Shown one piece after another: positions 32,750 to 45,400 of a stretch of 64,000 nt of DNA. Source of the stretch: Pomphorhynchus laevis (Eukaryota; Acanthocephala; Palaeacanthocephala; Echinorhynchida; Pomphorhynchidae). The stretch spans positions 1 through 64,000 of the forward strand of contig WNNJ02000842.1 in assembly GCA_012934845.2 (NCBI GenBank). The letters run 5' to 3'. The notes under the pieces are model-generated. The model did no database searches. It was not told the DNA's origin and saw only the letters and a list, made by a program, of their open reading frames with translations. The translations under genes and the position numbers were made by a program. Each line of letters starts with the position of its first letter. Positions within the stretch are counted from its first letter, which is position 1.

Positions 32750-33690
32750 GTGTTTAATTAACAAATGCAGTGTTTAATTACAACAATACTGTTTTTATTA
32801 CAACAACATATACAATTCCAAGTATAAGAGATACATTTCCATTTGTATTTAGTAATCCGTATGACGATATTTAGCGTTTTTCGCCTCATTTACATATATC
32901 AATTTTATATTTGGATTTAGCATATTCAGAATTTGAATAAAATTAACTAAACCATATATTACATAAATTATGACTGAAGATAAATATGATTTTGGAAATA
33001 TTGCAATGAAAAAATTAAAAGAAAGTTATTTCTGGTTATTTTTATATTTTAGAATATAAATATTTATATACTTAATTTCTTCCTGATTGAACATATCAAG
33101 TGTAAACATATTTAGAGAGCCACCGAATTTTAAAATCAAAAACGAAATTCACTCTTTTTTATTTATAAAGTTAATTAATATTTCGTAGGATACATAAAAA
33201 TTACTGTGAATTAAAAAAAAAGTATATTTACCGAAATATTAAATTTCCGATAATTTTTATTTTAACGATTTCGACAATAGCCGACGAAATATAAGTCAAA
33301 TGCTTTATGAAAGTTTAGTCGTTCGATAAATATTTATATGAGTAAAAATCAGATGAATATATTTTTAGTCAATATTTATATAAAAATATAAGTTAAACAC
33401 AAAATTTTAATAGAAATTGATGACACCATCTGCGAAATCTTAAATCCTAGAATAAGCCAACAACCGTGCTTTACTTTTTAGTATTGGTAAACCTAATCAG
33501 CTGCTAAAATAATCCATACATTTCACTTTTCATTCTTTTCTGTTAGCTGACAATCAATGAACTTGTCTGTTGCTCAGAGTTTCATTGAATTAAATGCCTA
33601 AACTTTTTTAAAATTGAATTTTTTATCAAAACAATTTTAGATTTCTGATAAATGTTGCAGCAGTAGGGAACGTTGAGATACTGATGTACA
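32750..33690. other. No gene recognised
   Basis: AT-rich DNA without a coding signal or known repeat on either strand. Confidence 0.45.
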
Positions 33691-33699
33691 TTGATGCTG

Positions 33700-34440
33700 A
33701 AATGTAGCGTACTACTATTTTTAGCTTATAACATGATTCTAGAAAATCCATATTAGTATCATCAATTTAAAAATGTGTTGCATCAGATATTAAATTAAAT
33801 CGATAAAAAATAGATGACAAACTTAAAAATCAAATGACTATTGAATAAATGCAGTTTTGAATAAAACTACATTGAATAAATAATCATTGGATAAGTGATC
33901 ATTGGATAAATGATCATTGAATAAATTTCATTTTTCCGCTGTCATTACTGACATAATTTTAAATCATATATAATTTGGATTAAATTTGTAAACTGTGAGA
34001 TTCTAAAAGCAGTGGACGAGTCAAATGATCGTCAGCTAACATAAAAAGTACCGAAACGTATGAATTGGTCAACAGCTAAAGTGTCGATTGATATCATTAA
34101 TTTCAACATTAATAGTGTTGTACAGGATATTTAACTTTAAATAAATCAATGAACTATAGATGGTAAACTTAAGAATCGAAATGATAATTAAATAAAGGTA
34201 GATTAGTAGATTAAGGTTGTACATTCCACTACCATAGCAGATTTAATTTGAAATCGCCTCTGATTTTTGATAAAATTTGTAAAATATACGTTAAAAATTA
34301 ATACTCTCAAAGAAACTCTGAAAGCAGCAAACGAGTCGAATGATCGTAATCCAACAGTAAAGTACCCAAACGTGAAATGTAAGGATTGTTTCATCAGCTG
34401 ATGATAAACCAATACCAAAGAATAGCGTACATATGTTGAC
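33700..34440. repeat. Diverged tandem repeat, unit about 315-340 bp
   Basis: At least two units: ACGAGTCAAATGATCGT at 34018 matches ACGAGTCGAATGATCGT at 34332, the GTACCGAAACGT / GTACCCAAACGT words follow at matching distance, and upstream AATAGATGACAAACTTAAAAA matches TATAGATGGTAAACTTAAGAA. Substantial divergence suggests an old duplication. Confidence 0.6.
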
Positions 34441-34444
34441 TTGA

Positions 34445-36380
34445 AGTAGTAGAATTCTTCGAGAATATGCAGAAATTTTCGCGGTATCCTAAATTTCCTT
34501 AAGAATAATTTTCCTTAAGGATACTTAACTTATGATAAAATAAATATCAATGTAAAATATAAACATAGCATTTCTATGCAATGTTTATTTTACAATAAGA
34601 CTTTCTTAGTTCAAGTTAATTATCTTGAACGAGGGTTCTTTTATTCATAGTTTAAATGTCCAAAATTCGTTTTCGTCTTTACTAGTTTGCAGCTGGGTAT
34701 TTCGAATGTGTACCGAAAAACAATTTAGCCATAAAATGAGATAATTTTATAATTTTGATCTAGTATTATTTTTATAATCAATATTTAGGATATTTAGTGA
34801 ATATGATGAGCGTTATCATAACTTTATGATACAAACTTCAGTAAGTCACTAAAAACTATTTCGTAAAATATAATGGTAAAACTTGACATAAGCTTCAAAT
34901 AAATACATGTATTTTGATAACTTCGTTCATTGTAACTGTAAATACTTTGACTTTTAGAAGCTTTTAATATTTCAGTGCGGTTTACTGGTTTATAAGTGTG
35001 TCGTCTATGATAGAAACGATATAAAAAAAGGGAGTTATTATGCTTACCCTTCATCACGATGATTATGGAGTTCTTCAAGCAGAAATTAAAAAATAATTAC
35101 TTTGTTTCTGAACGTTTCATTTTCACATTGACTATTATTATGTTTTGTAAATTGAGTATATTTTGCTGGATTCATGAATTCGAGGTGCTGTAATAGATTT
35201 TTGAACTTGTAATCACCACTAAATTGACTAATTATTTACACGAATTGTCGTTTTCTCAATTGTCGATATTAACCAACAGCAACAGTAATTAAATTATAAA
35301 ATATGCGGGCAGCATTCTTTATTAATGAAGAAACTTCGTGGATTTCTTTTTCGATTGAGTTAAATACAAAATGTCATTTCTTCTATCACATTTCGTTAAG
35401 GTAGAATAAGCAAAAGTGTGTTATATATCAAAATGGTGGCTTTATTAGCTACTACATTCTTTGTTCATGTTTTCACACAGTTCGTCTTTTACTATTCGTA
35501 TTTTCTTCACATGCACGGTGTTATTCAAATGATAAAAATCGATCGAAGCTATTTGAGTTCCAATAGAATAGATAGCGAATATTTTGGTGTTAGTGGTTGT
35601 GGTAGCATCATGCTGATGCCGATTTTCTATTTTGTTCCCTATATTCATTACCCTAAAACCGGACAATCATACAGAGAAAGCCACTTTTTATCTTACAAGC
35701 ATTGATCTAGCATAATAATCAATCTGTATATGAAAACGAAAAAGGAAATTTTCCAACCTAAATTGCTAACTCCTATTATTTTGGCTTTTTTACTAAAACA
35801 AATTCCACTATAATGTCAATAAACACCATTATCGGCAGATGAATGAGTAAGACAAATTTTTCCATTCGTTTTCTACTAAACACACAAAGGTAAAATATGC
35901 TCAATTAATAGCGTGTTTTCCGGAATTATTGCTAATTTTATCTTAAGAAATATTTTATCTGTCCTATTACATAGACTTACGCATCAAAGTTATAAAACCG
36001 ACGTTTATCTATACTTTGCACGAATCCGTATCACCACTCCAGAGTTGATAATAAAGCGCAGTTAATAAGCTTTTTAACCATTCGATTTGAATCTCTCAAA
36101 TAAAGAGTAATAAATTATTAGAACGCAAACTAAGATTAGACACTGCATTGATAATTTAAGTGTACATTAGGTAATCTTTTTTCAATGTATGCATCTTAAA
36201 TAGAAGGCTTTCGTGTTTGCTTGAAGTTATACAGTCGTAAACTTCCGTTGTACGTAGAGTCGGCCAATTAGAAAAGTCATAATCATCATAATGCATGCTG
36301 ATGGTAAATGAAATTTATAATAATTCTCATCAATTTAGAAGACAGAACAACTCACGACATCAAAAACCTTCTACACGATT
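34445..36380. other. Intergenic, one weak exon candidate
   Basis: Upstream flank of the cysteine-rich secreted gene. Apart from the - strand exon candidate at 35445-35652, no feature is supported. Confidence 0.4.
35445..35652 (-). CDS. Possible terminal exon of an unidentified gene
   Basis: Minus strand acceptor GTCCGGTTTTAG precedes 1 + 69 codons ending TAA at 35445. The peptide (TTTTNTKIFAIYSIGTQIAS, then FYHLNNTVHVKKIRIVKDEL) has protein-like composition in a less AT-rich patch. The + strand also has a 95-codon frame (35418-35705), which looks less protein-like. No partner exon found. Confidence 0.25.
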
Positions 36381-36386
36381 CTACAA

Positions 36387-36444
36387 ATGTTCAAAGATAT
36401 TTACCCATTCATATTACTTTCAACAGTTGCAATTATTCACTCAG
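36387..36444 (+). CDS. Cysteine-rich secreted gene, exon 1 (signal peptide)
   Basis: ATG at 36387, 19 codons (MFKDIYPFILLSTVAIIHS) of typical signal-peptide make-up, then TCAG|GTCAGT donor in phase 1. Confidence 0.6.
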
Positions 36445-39400
36445 GTCAGTACGTATAATATTTGTATAATATAAAAATATAAAATATTAATATTATTAAT
36501 ATTATTGAAATGCCCAACAAATTTCATTAATAAATTAAATTTAGTAGACTTTTTAAATAAATCCGTGTACCACATTATAATAACATTTTTAAGTTAACAA
36601 TTATTTACAAATAAATTTTTTATATCTGTTAATGAAGGGATTATATTGATATTATTTGATCTCATCAGTGAATATTCAATTCGCAATTTCAAATATTATC
36701 TGGAAGCAATTCAAACGGAATTAGAGAAGGTAATTCAAGACATTGTAAAATTGTCTGTAACAATATATTGCCGAATTCCGACAAGCGAATCCTCGACAGT
36801 GGTCAACGGAACATTCTGAAGTATATATATAATTTGTTGTTACACCTGTCCTGGGACACCCAATGGTGTACTCATAAATAAATCACTATTTTTTCTAATG
36901 AGGAGGCATAAACACCAGGCAGCATTCTATAAATCCTCATCAGATCAAGAAATAGAACCGAATTATTCTCGCAATATTCAAAGTCGCTACGTATGCTCAA
37001 TTATCCTATGTGTGACGACAAACTTCAACAACGGTAGACGCGTTTCGCTCTAACGGAGCTCATCAGTACTGTGACTTAAATAATCATCCATGGGCTAATT
37101 ATGCTAAATTCCCTCCGATGATTCAGATTAAGGGTAGTTCTGTTTTTCGAGCTTTAAACACTGTTTAAGCGTGTGTTAAGGTGCCTATGGGTGATTATTG
37201 AAGTCACGATACTGATGAGCTTCGTTAGAACAAAACGTGTCTGCCGTTGTTAAAGTTTGTCGTCATACATATGATGACTGGACATACGCGCCGACTTTGG
37301 ATATTGCGAGAATAATTCGGTTCTATTTTTTGGTGTGATGATGACTATAAAATGCTGCCTGGTGTTTAGGTGTCGCAGGGCAGGTGTAACTACAAATTTT
37401 ATATATATACGACTGAAGAAGGATTTTTCCGAAACTCGTATTAAACTTAGCTTTTAAAAGCCTTTTTCAATAAATTTGTATTAAACGAATTTTCTAAATT
37501 TATTATATATATAATAATGAATGTATCATTATTGTTGTTTGAACCCTATTGTTATTTGAACCGTTCGTTTGTCATAGAGTCTTACATTTTTTATAGTAAT
37601 ATGTTATTATATTATCTTTCTCTAGTATCATTTAGATAATGTAATAAAAATACTTGTTAACAGATATTTTAGATAACAACTAAGCAAAACTTTGCTTGTC
37701 AATAAAACACTGAGTTAGTGATAGGCACTATTTTATTTATAATAAATACATCATTAGTATGTACTTAATTCTACTACAGCTTCGGATCAAGGACTGTTAA
37801 ATTTGTGATTACACATCAGTTTCATTTAGTAACTTTCATGTTTATTCTTGACATTCTGCATACTATATACTAACCTACTGATAACAAGCTTTTGCAATTG
37901 ATTAGATACATTGAACTAGTATTTCAAATGTCGCAATATGCAACATTTTAAGAGTTTCTTTGTTATCTTGTATAAACGAACATTCTGACTCGCGCATATT
38001 TCTCATTTCAAAAACGATCATGACAATTTGAAATTATTCTTTGAAATCACCTCGCAGAGCCTGTTAAAATCAAATATTTTGTTATTGAATACGTTTGACT
38101 TTTAAACAATCTTACAATATTTTCTATCATATGTTCAAAAACTACTATCATATAATTTTAATTGTTGAAGCTAATTTTAAGTTTTGGACAAAGATTCACG
38201 AAATTTATATGAAACATTGAGTGAATATTTTTTAATTGAATATATTCCTATACTTTTAAATAACGTGCACATTAAATTTCAGAATAAAATCAAATCCTGT
38301 GAACACTATATTAAAATCATGATTGGTAAAGTATGATTTCAATCATGTATTTAACTAATAATGTGTTCATCCTAATGACAATTGGTGTCACCTATTAGAC
38401 TAATAATGTGTTGAACTAGGTTTAACAATATTTTGTTCAACAATATTTTACATAACAGAAATGCATATATTGTTATATATTGTTATATATCGACATCCTA
38501 TTTACATGTTTTCATTATTAATATCGTAGTGCAATTGCCACTTTAAAAAAAAGTTTTATATTTTTATTAGCCTTCCGTCTAACTCAAGTCTTTTTCGGGG
38601 ATAATCTTAACCTTACAATTGTTCAGTTTTATGGCATAGCAGCTTTAAAAATCCGTTTGATTTACCTTTAAGTTAGAGAATTTGTTGTTTTCTAAAATCT
38701 ATTTGAAAACATCTTCCAGTACATGCTTTTCACTAAATAACATTCTTTAGTACTCACAGTAGGATTTTATCGATCTATAAAATTAGTGAACAACTGTACT
38801 GCTAAAACTATAATATCTACGTATTCTCTACTATGCATTAATTAAAAATGATATACCGAATCTTAAGATTGCCTACAATAAGGTTTTGAAATGCTCTAGT
38901 GTACCTGGAACGATCACCCGGTATTTAAAATTAGTGGCTTTAAAATTGTAAGTAGAATGTAGATTTTAAAACACTCATTTGGAAACGGTCTAAACGTTGT
39001 TTACAATTAAAAAAATTTTAAATTTTAAATAAAAAAAATTAAATTCGATTAAAACATCTGTGTGGATAAATAGCTATATCGACAATTTTCAATTATTTTT
39101 TTGTTTTGCTATCAATGCCACATTACATTGTTAATGATATGTAATTGTGCAATGAGAAACCTATTTTCATTTATTACACAAGGGGACATCTTTGTTTCCA
39201 GAGATGTTATAAGATATATGGCCACATTTTCGTTATTGCCATAACTCTAGCAATAATTTGTTTCGCGTAACGCTAACAATAATTTGAACTAATTTATGAT
39301 AGAATTATAATGTCAAACAAACCTAATAATTTTATATAAATGAACTATTCTAAATTAGGATGATGCATATGTATGTTTAATTTCTCATTGTTTTGCGTTT

Positions 39401-42400
39401 TATTTGTTTTATAATTGCATTTTTCTCAAGTGATAGACTAAAATGCACAGTACTCAAAGATTGTTAGCAACAATATACTGGGGGCTTGGTAGTTTCCTTA
39501 TGTATTCTATTCCTATTATTAGTATTTGTTACATTTTTTGAAGATCACCCGAACAGATCTGGTGGCGTTAAGATATTTGACCCCACTGCTATGTTGGGTA
39601 GAGAAAAAGGGTTCAACACCTGATAACATTGCAGTTCCTCCTAATTACTTATAATCCTTATACTGATATATCGTCTATTATTTATTAGTCAATTCATAAA
39701 AATTGATTTTTATTTTAAATTTTAACCTTATATAAAATATAAATCATATAAAATCTTATATAATAATTGATTATTTATCATATCTACAAAGTATAGCAAT
39801 TGATAAACATAACCTACAATATTAACTTCGATAATTACTTAGCAATATCGATGAAGATTAAATATTGTACATTAGGATATTATCAAAGATTTGCCGTATA
39901 CGGATAAAGAATATACATGACAATTTAATTAGCTTGGAGTTTGTAAAAATCAGTATCTAGGATATTTGTCAATAAATTTAATTAACTAAATATTACTACA
40001 TTATCCGTATATTTTGTCCGACATTTGTGATTAATTGTTCCGACATAATATCGTGATTTTATCATTTAAAATTATTTATTTTATTAAAAAATATATTTTA
40101 GTCTTTAACGCTGTGTATTTAACTGATAGTGCTAATTAAAAATAGTGATAAATTTTACAGACACCAGGTGATACATTTGGTAGTTGATAAAACTTCCACT
40201 CAGCAGTTCAGCGTGACTATATTGTTGTTGACCGTGAATGTAATATTTTAATTACTACCATCAAATCGCTTTTTGTAGTCTTTTTACCAATTTAATTAAA
40301 TTGTAATGCATATAAAAAGTCAATCTTAATAATTGATTTATTTGTTTCTTTATACCTTAAATACTCGTTTTTATACTTTTACTCGTTTTTTGATTTCAGT
40401 TTCCATTGAAAACAAATGTCGGAGTTCTCTAGGCGTTGTGCCATATGATACACCAATGGTATCGATCGACAACTGCACCGTATGCTATTGTAAAAATAAC
40501 ACCGGACTGGAGTGTAGCTTATGTTATCAAGGAAAAGGTAATCTAAAAATTTAATGATTTTTATTTATTTGCATAAATAAATTTGTTGAAACTAAGTATA
40601 TTTAATTGCACTCAAAACATCATTAACGAATTTGGAATTTTGGAGCAAGATAATTTAAATCAGATCAGCTAACTATGTCTAAGTATCTTATACTATTTAT
40701 AAATTAAAAATAATGATAAATAAAATAAATAATTATATAAATTAAATAACAAATAATTATATAAGATTTTATATAATTTATATTTATATAAAGTTAGAAT
40801 CTAAAATAAAAGTCAGTTGTTACGAATTGACTAATAAATAAAATACGATGTAGCAGAATAAAAATAAGAAGTCATCAGGAAGAACTGCTTTGTTATCAGG
40901 TTTCGATCCCTATTCTTCGACCTAGCAAAACAGCGGGTCCAAATACATGTCAATGATGTATTTATTATGAATAAATTTAATTATCTAGTTTAATATCTTA
41001 TTCTAATCCAAGTTTTATTATCTATTCATAAAAATTTTTTGCTTAATAGTTTTAATTTATTTTTAAATTTAAAGTTCCGCTAGCTGCTACTATTAGCATA
41101 ATTAAAAAACGTGCAATTTGTTCATCTAGCAGTAGCAAATCGCGAAATATAAAAATAAGTTAGTTTTGATTGATCCTGCTGCAACATTTTTAATTCCAAA
41201 ATTTGGATCAACAAAAGTAATGTTTAAACATGTTTAATGATTTATTTTTCAACGCGTGTATTATTAGGAGGTTTATAATTAACACTGCCATTTCTTTTGC
41301 CAATACCTTTCTTCATATAACCGTTTGTGCTTTGTTGTTCACAATTGTGCATACATTAGCACGAATAAGTTAGTATACGTTTAAGTCGGTGAAATTGCAA
41401 TCTCAATTTTTGAGGGACTTGCCAAATCTGTCAATCTTTTTTACGCTCTATTATTCTATTGTGCTATGATTTTTATCAACCTGACGACTATTGTCGTCAG
41501 GTTGCAAGCATGTTATGAAAAGATTAGTAAATAATATCCTGTAATAATACAACCATAAATGTAAATAATAAAATTTAAAATATGCTTAATAGGAAACGTA
41601 CCAGCTTGCAAATATAACTGCTGTCAAATACTGTTGGCTAATTTATTCTAGTCACATTTTAAATTTCAATTTTATTTAAAATTGAAATTTTAAATAAATT
41701 TTAAAAATTGGTCACTTTTATCTTAAATTTTAATTATTTATTTTAACTTGATATAAATTATATAAAATTTTATAAAAATTATTTATTATTTTATTTCTAA
41801 ATTTTTATTTAACATTTTTATTTTCTTATTTTATAATTATATTAAATACGTAGACTCAGTTAGCTGATCTGATTAATAAGCTTGTAAGTTACAGTCAGTT
41901 CAGCACTTATATTAAGTGAGGTCTTTGCTAATTATATGCTTTTATTAAACATTACTTTTCCCATTTCCCCATACCTTTAACTATCTAAAATCGCTTAAAA
42001 ATTTCAAGCAACATAAAAATTCATTTTTTAACAACTTCTGAAAAAATTCAGTTAAAAAATAAAAAATCTCAAAGTAAAAAATACCTCATTCAGCCAAAAA
42101 GCTGATTTTAAAACAGATGTAATAAAGAAAATACAATATTTACAAACGTGAAATGCATTTTGACTCGTAGGATAAAAGAAATATATGTACTTTTGATATT
42201 TTCATGTTACACAATCAATTTTAAGTCGTTTAAAAATACTTAAGCGACTTAAAAATAGGTGAAAAAATAAAAAATTTAACGATGATGTATAATATTGGTT
42301 GCGCCGTATAACCAGCATTTGCCATTCCTGAACTATAATTGACAATAACGTGGTAAACGCTATGTCAAAACGTCTAAAATTGTCAAAACGTGTTTTGTTC

Positions 42401-45400
42401 CCATCATTCGGCTTTGGTTTATCCGTGTGGTTTACTCGACTGTAATCTGTAATCAGCAAAACGCAATTTATGTGAAATAAAGTGATGCGTATAAAAACTT
42501 GCCTCTTCAGTGAAATCAATGTAGAAAAAAGCAAATACAGCAATAATTTAATAAAACAAGAATTTTCCCGGATAGTTATAACAAGTGATAATAACAGGTA
42601 ATAGTGTGTAGTATGTTCGCATATACTTAATCACAAATCTACGAAAAACTAAACTGCAAAGAAATCTAAGCAAAGTCAGCTAATTTAAATGATAAATATA
42701 CTGATTTTCTAAAGCAAAGTCGATCGTGTTTAGATGTGATGATAGTGGATTATTTCATAAAAAAATTTTATCCCACATTGAAGCTACATACGACTGGATT
42801 AAATATATTATATGCGAGGAAACAACGCTCAACATCTGAAAAATTTCTGTTCTTCAAATCAAAAACAGTTCGTGGTCAATTCTAATAATGAATAAATTCT
42901 TACCTTTATTAAGTTAAAAATTAAGATAAATAATAATACATAATTATACAAGATTTTATATATTTTATATTTAAATAGAGTTAGATTTTAAAATGAAAAT
43001 CAATTTGTGAATTATTTAATAGATAATATACGATGTATTTGTATATTATCGATGCATTCGGCCCTTTGACCAAATGGTAGAGGCGTGTGCATTGCAAACT
43101 ATAATATACGATAATATATTAATATTATCGTAATATATCATAATATATACAAATATACAAATATATGATATATACATAATATATACAAATATATCATGAT
43201 ATATACATGATATATGTGTATACATCATGTATATGTATACATGATATACATGTATATATCATAAAATATATGATATATACATAATATATACAAATATATC
43301 ATAATATATACATCGCTAATATACGATGTATTCGTATATTCCCGATGCATTCGGCCCACGTGGCCGAATTGTGGAGGCTTGTACATTGCAAACTCTAAAT
43401 ACGGAATTCAAACCTTGAGCATGCACTCTCACTTAACTTCTCTGTAAGCACAAGTCAAAGCCACAAGGTCACGTTGTCGAAAGACGTAGGGGCACCCGAG
43501 GATGAAGCGGGTTCACTCTTCAATATACGATGTATTAGAATAAAGATAATAAGTCATCAGGAGAACTGCTATGTTATCGATTTTCAATACTTTTTTCTTC
43601 ACATAACATAGCAGCAGGGTTAAATACATATTAATGACTATTTCCATTGGTGAACTTTGATTATCTAGTGTAAAATCTCATTCTAATCCAAGTGTATTAT
43701 TTTTTATCATCCATAAAAATTTTCCTTTAATGATTTTAAATTTATTTTTAATATTATTTTTTTGATTTATATACTTTACTATTTTCTCTTTGATCTTATT
43801 TTTATAGTAACCTGGTTTACAATATGTATTTATTAAATTATTTAAATGATTTTGAAGAAAACCAATATCATTACATATTGTTGCAATTCTTAAAATTTCA
43901 TTATTTAATGTATTATATTTTATATTATATGGTATGCATGAATGCTCATGCAAAAATATGTTTCTTGCAAATTTAAATATGTCATCTTTACGATATAAAT
44001 TAACAGTAGTTTTAGTTAATGTTAATTTAATGTTCATATCTAAATATTTACCTTCTTTATCATTGATATTAGTTTTATTAAGAATGAGGCTACCTGGATA
44101 AATTTGTTCGCTTATTGAATAAAAATTGTTAGAATTAAATACACATATATCATCAATGTATTGAAGCATATATTTCATATCTTTATATAATTTAGATTTA
44201 ATTTTACAGTTATGAACAAATTCATATTTTATAAAGTGGCATTGCATGTAATTGGAACTCAATGCATGATTCACCCACAAGTATTATATTAGTAACAGCG
44301 AAAAAGTTATCTACTAAGTATGACAATTTCTAATTTTCTGTTAGCATCTTCAGATGCTAACAGAAGATGCTAACAGAAGCTAGTCAAATATTAAAAATAA
44401 TTTCCTCTATTCTTTGATCCAGCTCCAATAATTATTTATCAATAATGGATCATTATCAACTATTTATATCAATAACATTCAATTAATATACTTGAAATAA
44501 AGTATACATTAGCTTTACACGTTTTGCTTCCGTTGGGTTTTCGTTCGAGATACTACCATAGCAATTCGAACTGAATTTTTCATTCAGTTCAACACACCTA
44601 GACAAAATTGCTCTTGAAAATAAAATGTTGAAAAAAGTTTGAATTTAAAAGTAGCTGCAGCTTTTCTTAAATTTAAAATGCAAATGAATCTGATATTATA
44701 GTTGCTGAAAATTAGAAATTGTCATACTTAGTAGGTAACTTTGAAATATAAAATGACATTGATTTATATTTAAAAGTAAAACAGAATATGAATGAAACTT
44801 TAACTCTGAATTACAAAATCGAGCAATCTTATTAATTCACAATCTATAAAGGCTTTTTTCAAGAATAATAAAGTAAAATATTTCTGCTCTACCATTAACC
44901 TTATCACAGTCAATGTACTTGGTGCCTTTGAAATCGAGAAGAATAATTTACTGAGTTAAAAAATTAATTTTTAAGACAAATCTTGATTTGATGAACTACT
45001 AACAAAAGAATTTTTGTAATAAATGTCGATAATATCAGATATCGTAATAAGAAATTAGCTTCAAAACATGATGATTTCTTAAATTCACGATCACCAAAAC
45101 TCTTATGAACAGAAATACCAATGTTGAAATAAATAGATAGAGATATTTGATATGTGCCATATCAATCTTAATGCTAAGAATTAAATTCTTAGTAAGAAGA
45201 ATTTAATGCAGTAAATGTCCATCGCATTAAACCGCTGAGATTAACTACTTCAGCCAAATACTGCTAGCAAATTATTGATGATTTGTTTCAGAATGGTTAC
45301 TGTAGAGTATAATTAATTTTATTAGATAAACTTAATTGGAAACCACAGATATAGAGATATGCTCTATTTACATAACTACTCATTAATTATTACGATTAGG

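Larger units (their letters stand above)
36815..37412. repeat. Inverted-repeat element carrying two hammerhead sequences
   Basis: Left arm 36815-37095 (with an extra block of about 60 bp near 36850-36910) and right arm 37186-37412 are inverted copies; both end in CAGGTGTAAC or its complement next to a TA-rich run. The spacer is about 90 bp with no reading frame. The head-to-head arrangement of hammerhead-bearing repeats suits a PLE pseudo-LTR pair. It lies in intron 1 of the cysteine-rich gene. Confidence 0.65.
42870..44285 (-). mobile_element. Penelope-like element, longest copy of the EN-less type
   Basis: Minus strand: RT coding 44280-43678, then the 3' region down to about 42870, split by a SINE and a TA-rich satellite. 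No GIY-YIG endonuclease follows the RT, unlike the Penelope copy at 19.9 kb; a Naiad/Chlamys-type PLE with the endonuclease at the N-terminus is possible. The 5' part is missing. Broken. Confidence 0.7.

Noticed and set aside
34203-35078. Minus-strand frames of 71 and 84 codons
   Set aside because: The first lies in the diverged tandem repeat; the second has a donor-like GGGTAAGC near its start but no partner exon.
42202-42543. 113-codon - strand frame as a gene
   Set aside because: No motif, no splice support and composition typical of random AT-rich frames.
43340-43410. A tRNA-Cys(GCA) gene
   Set aside because: A and B boxes are recognisable, but the arms do not pair properly and the sequence continues into a SINE body with target duplications.
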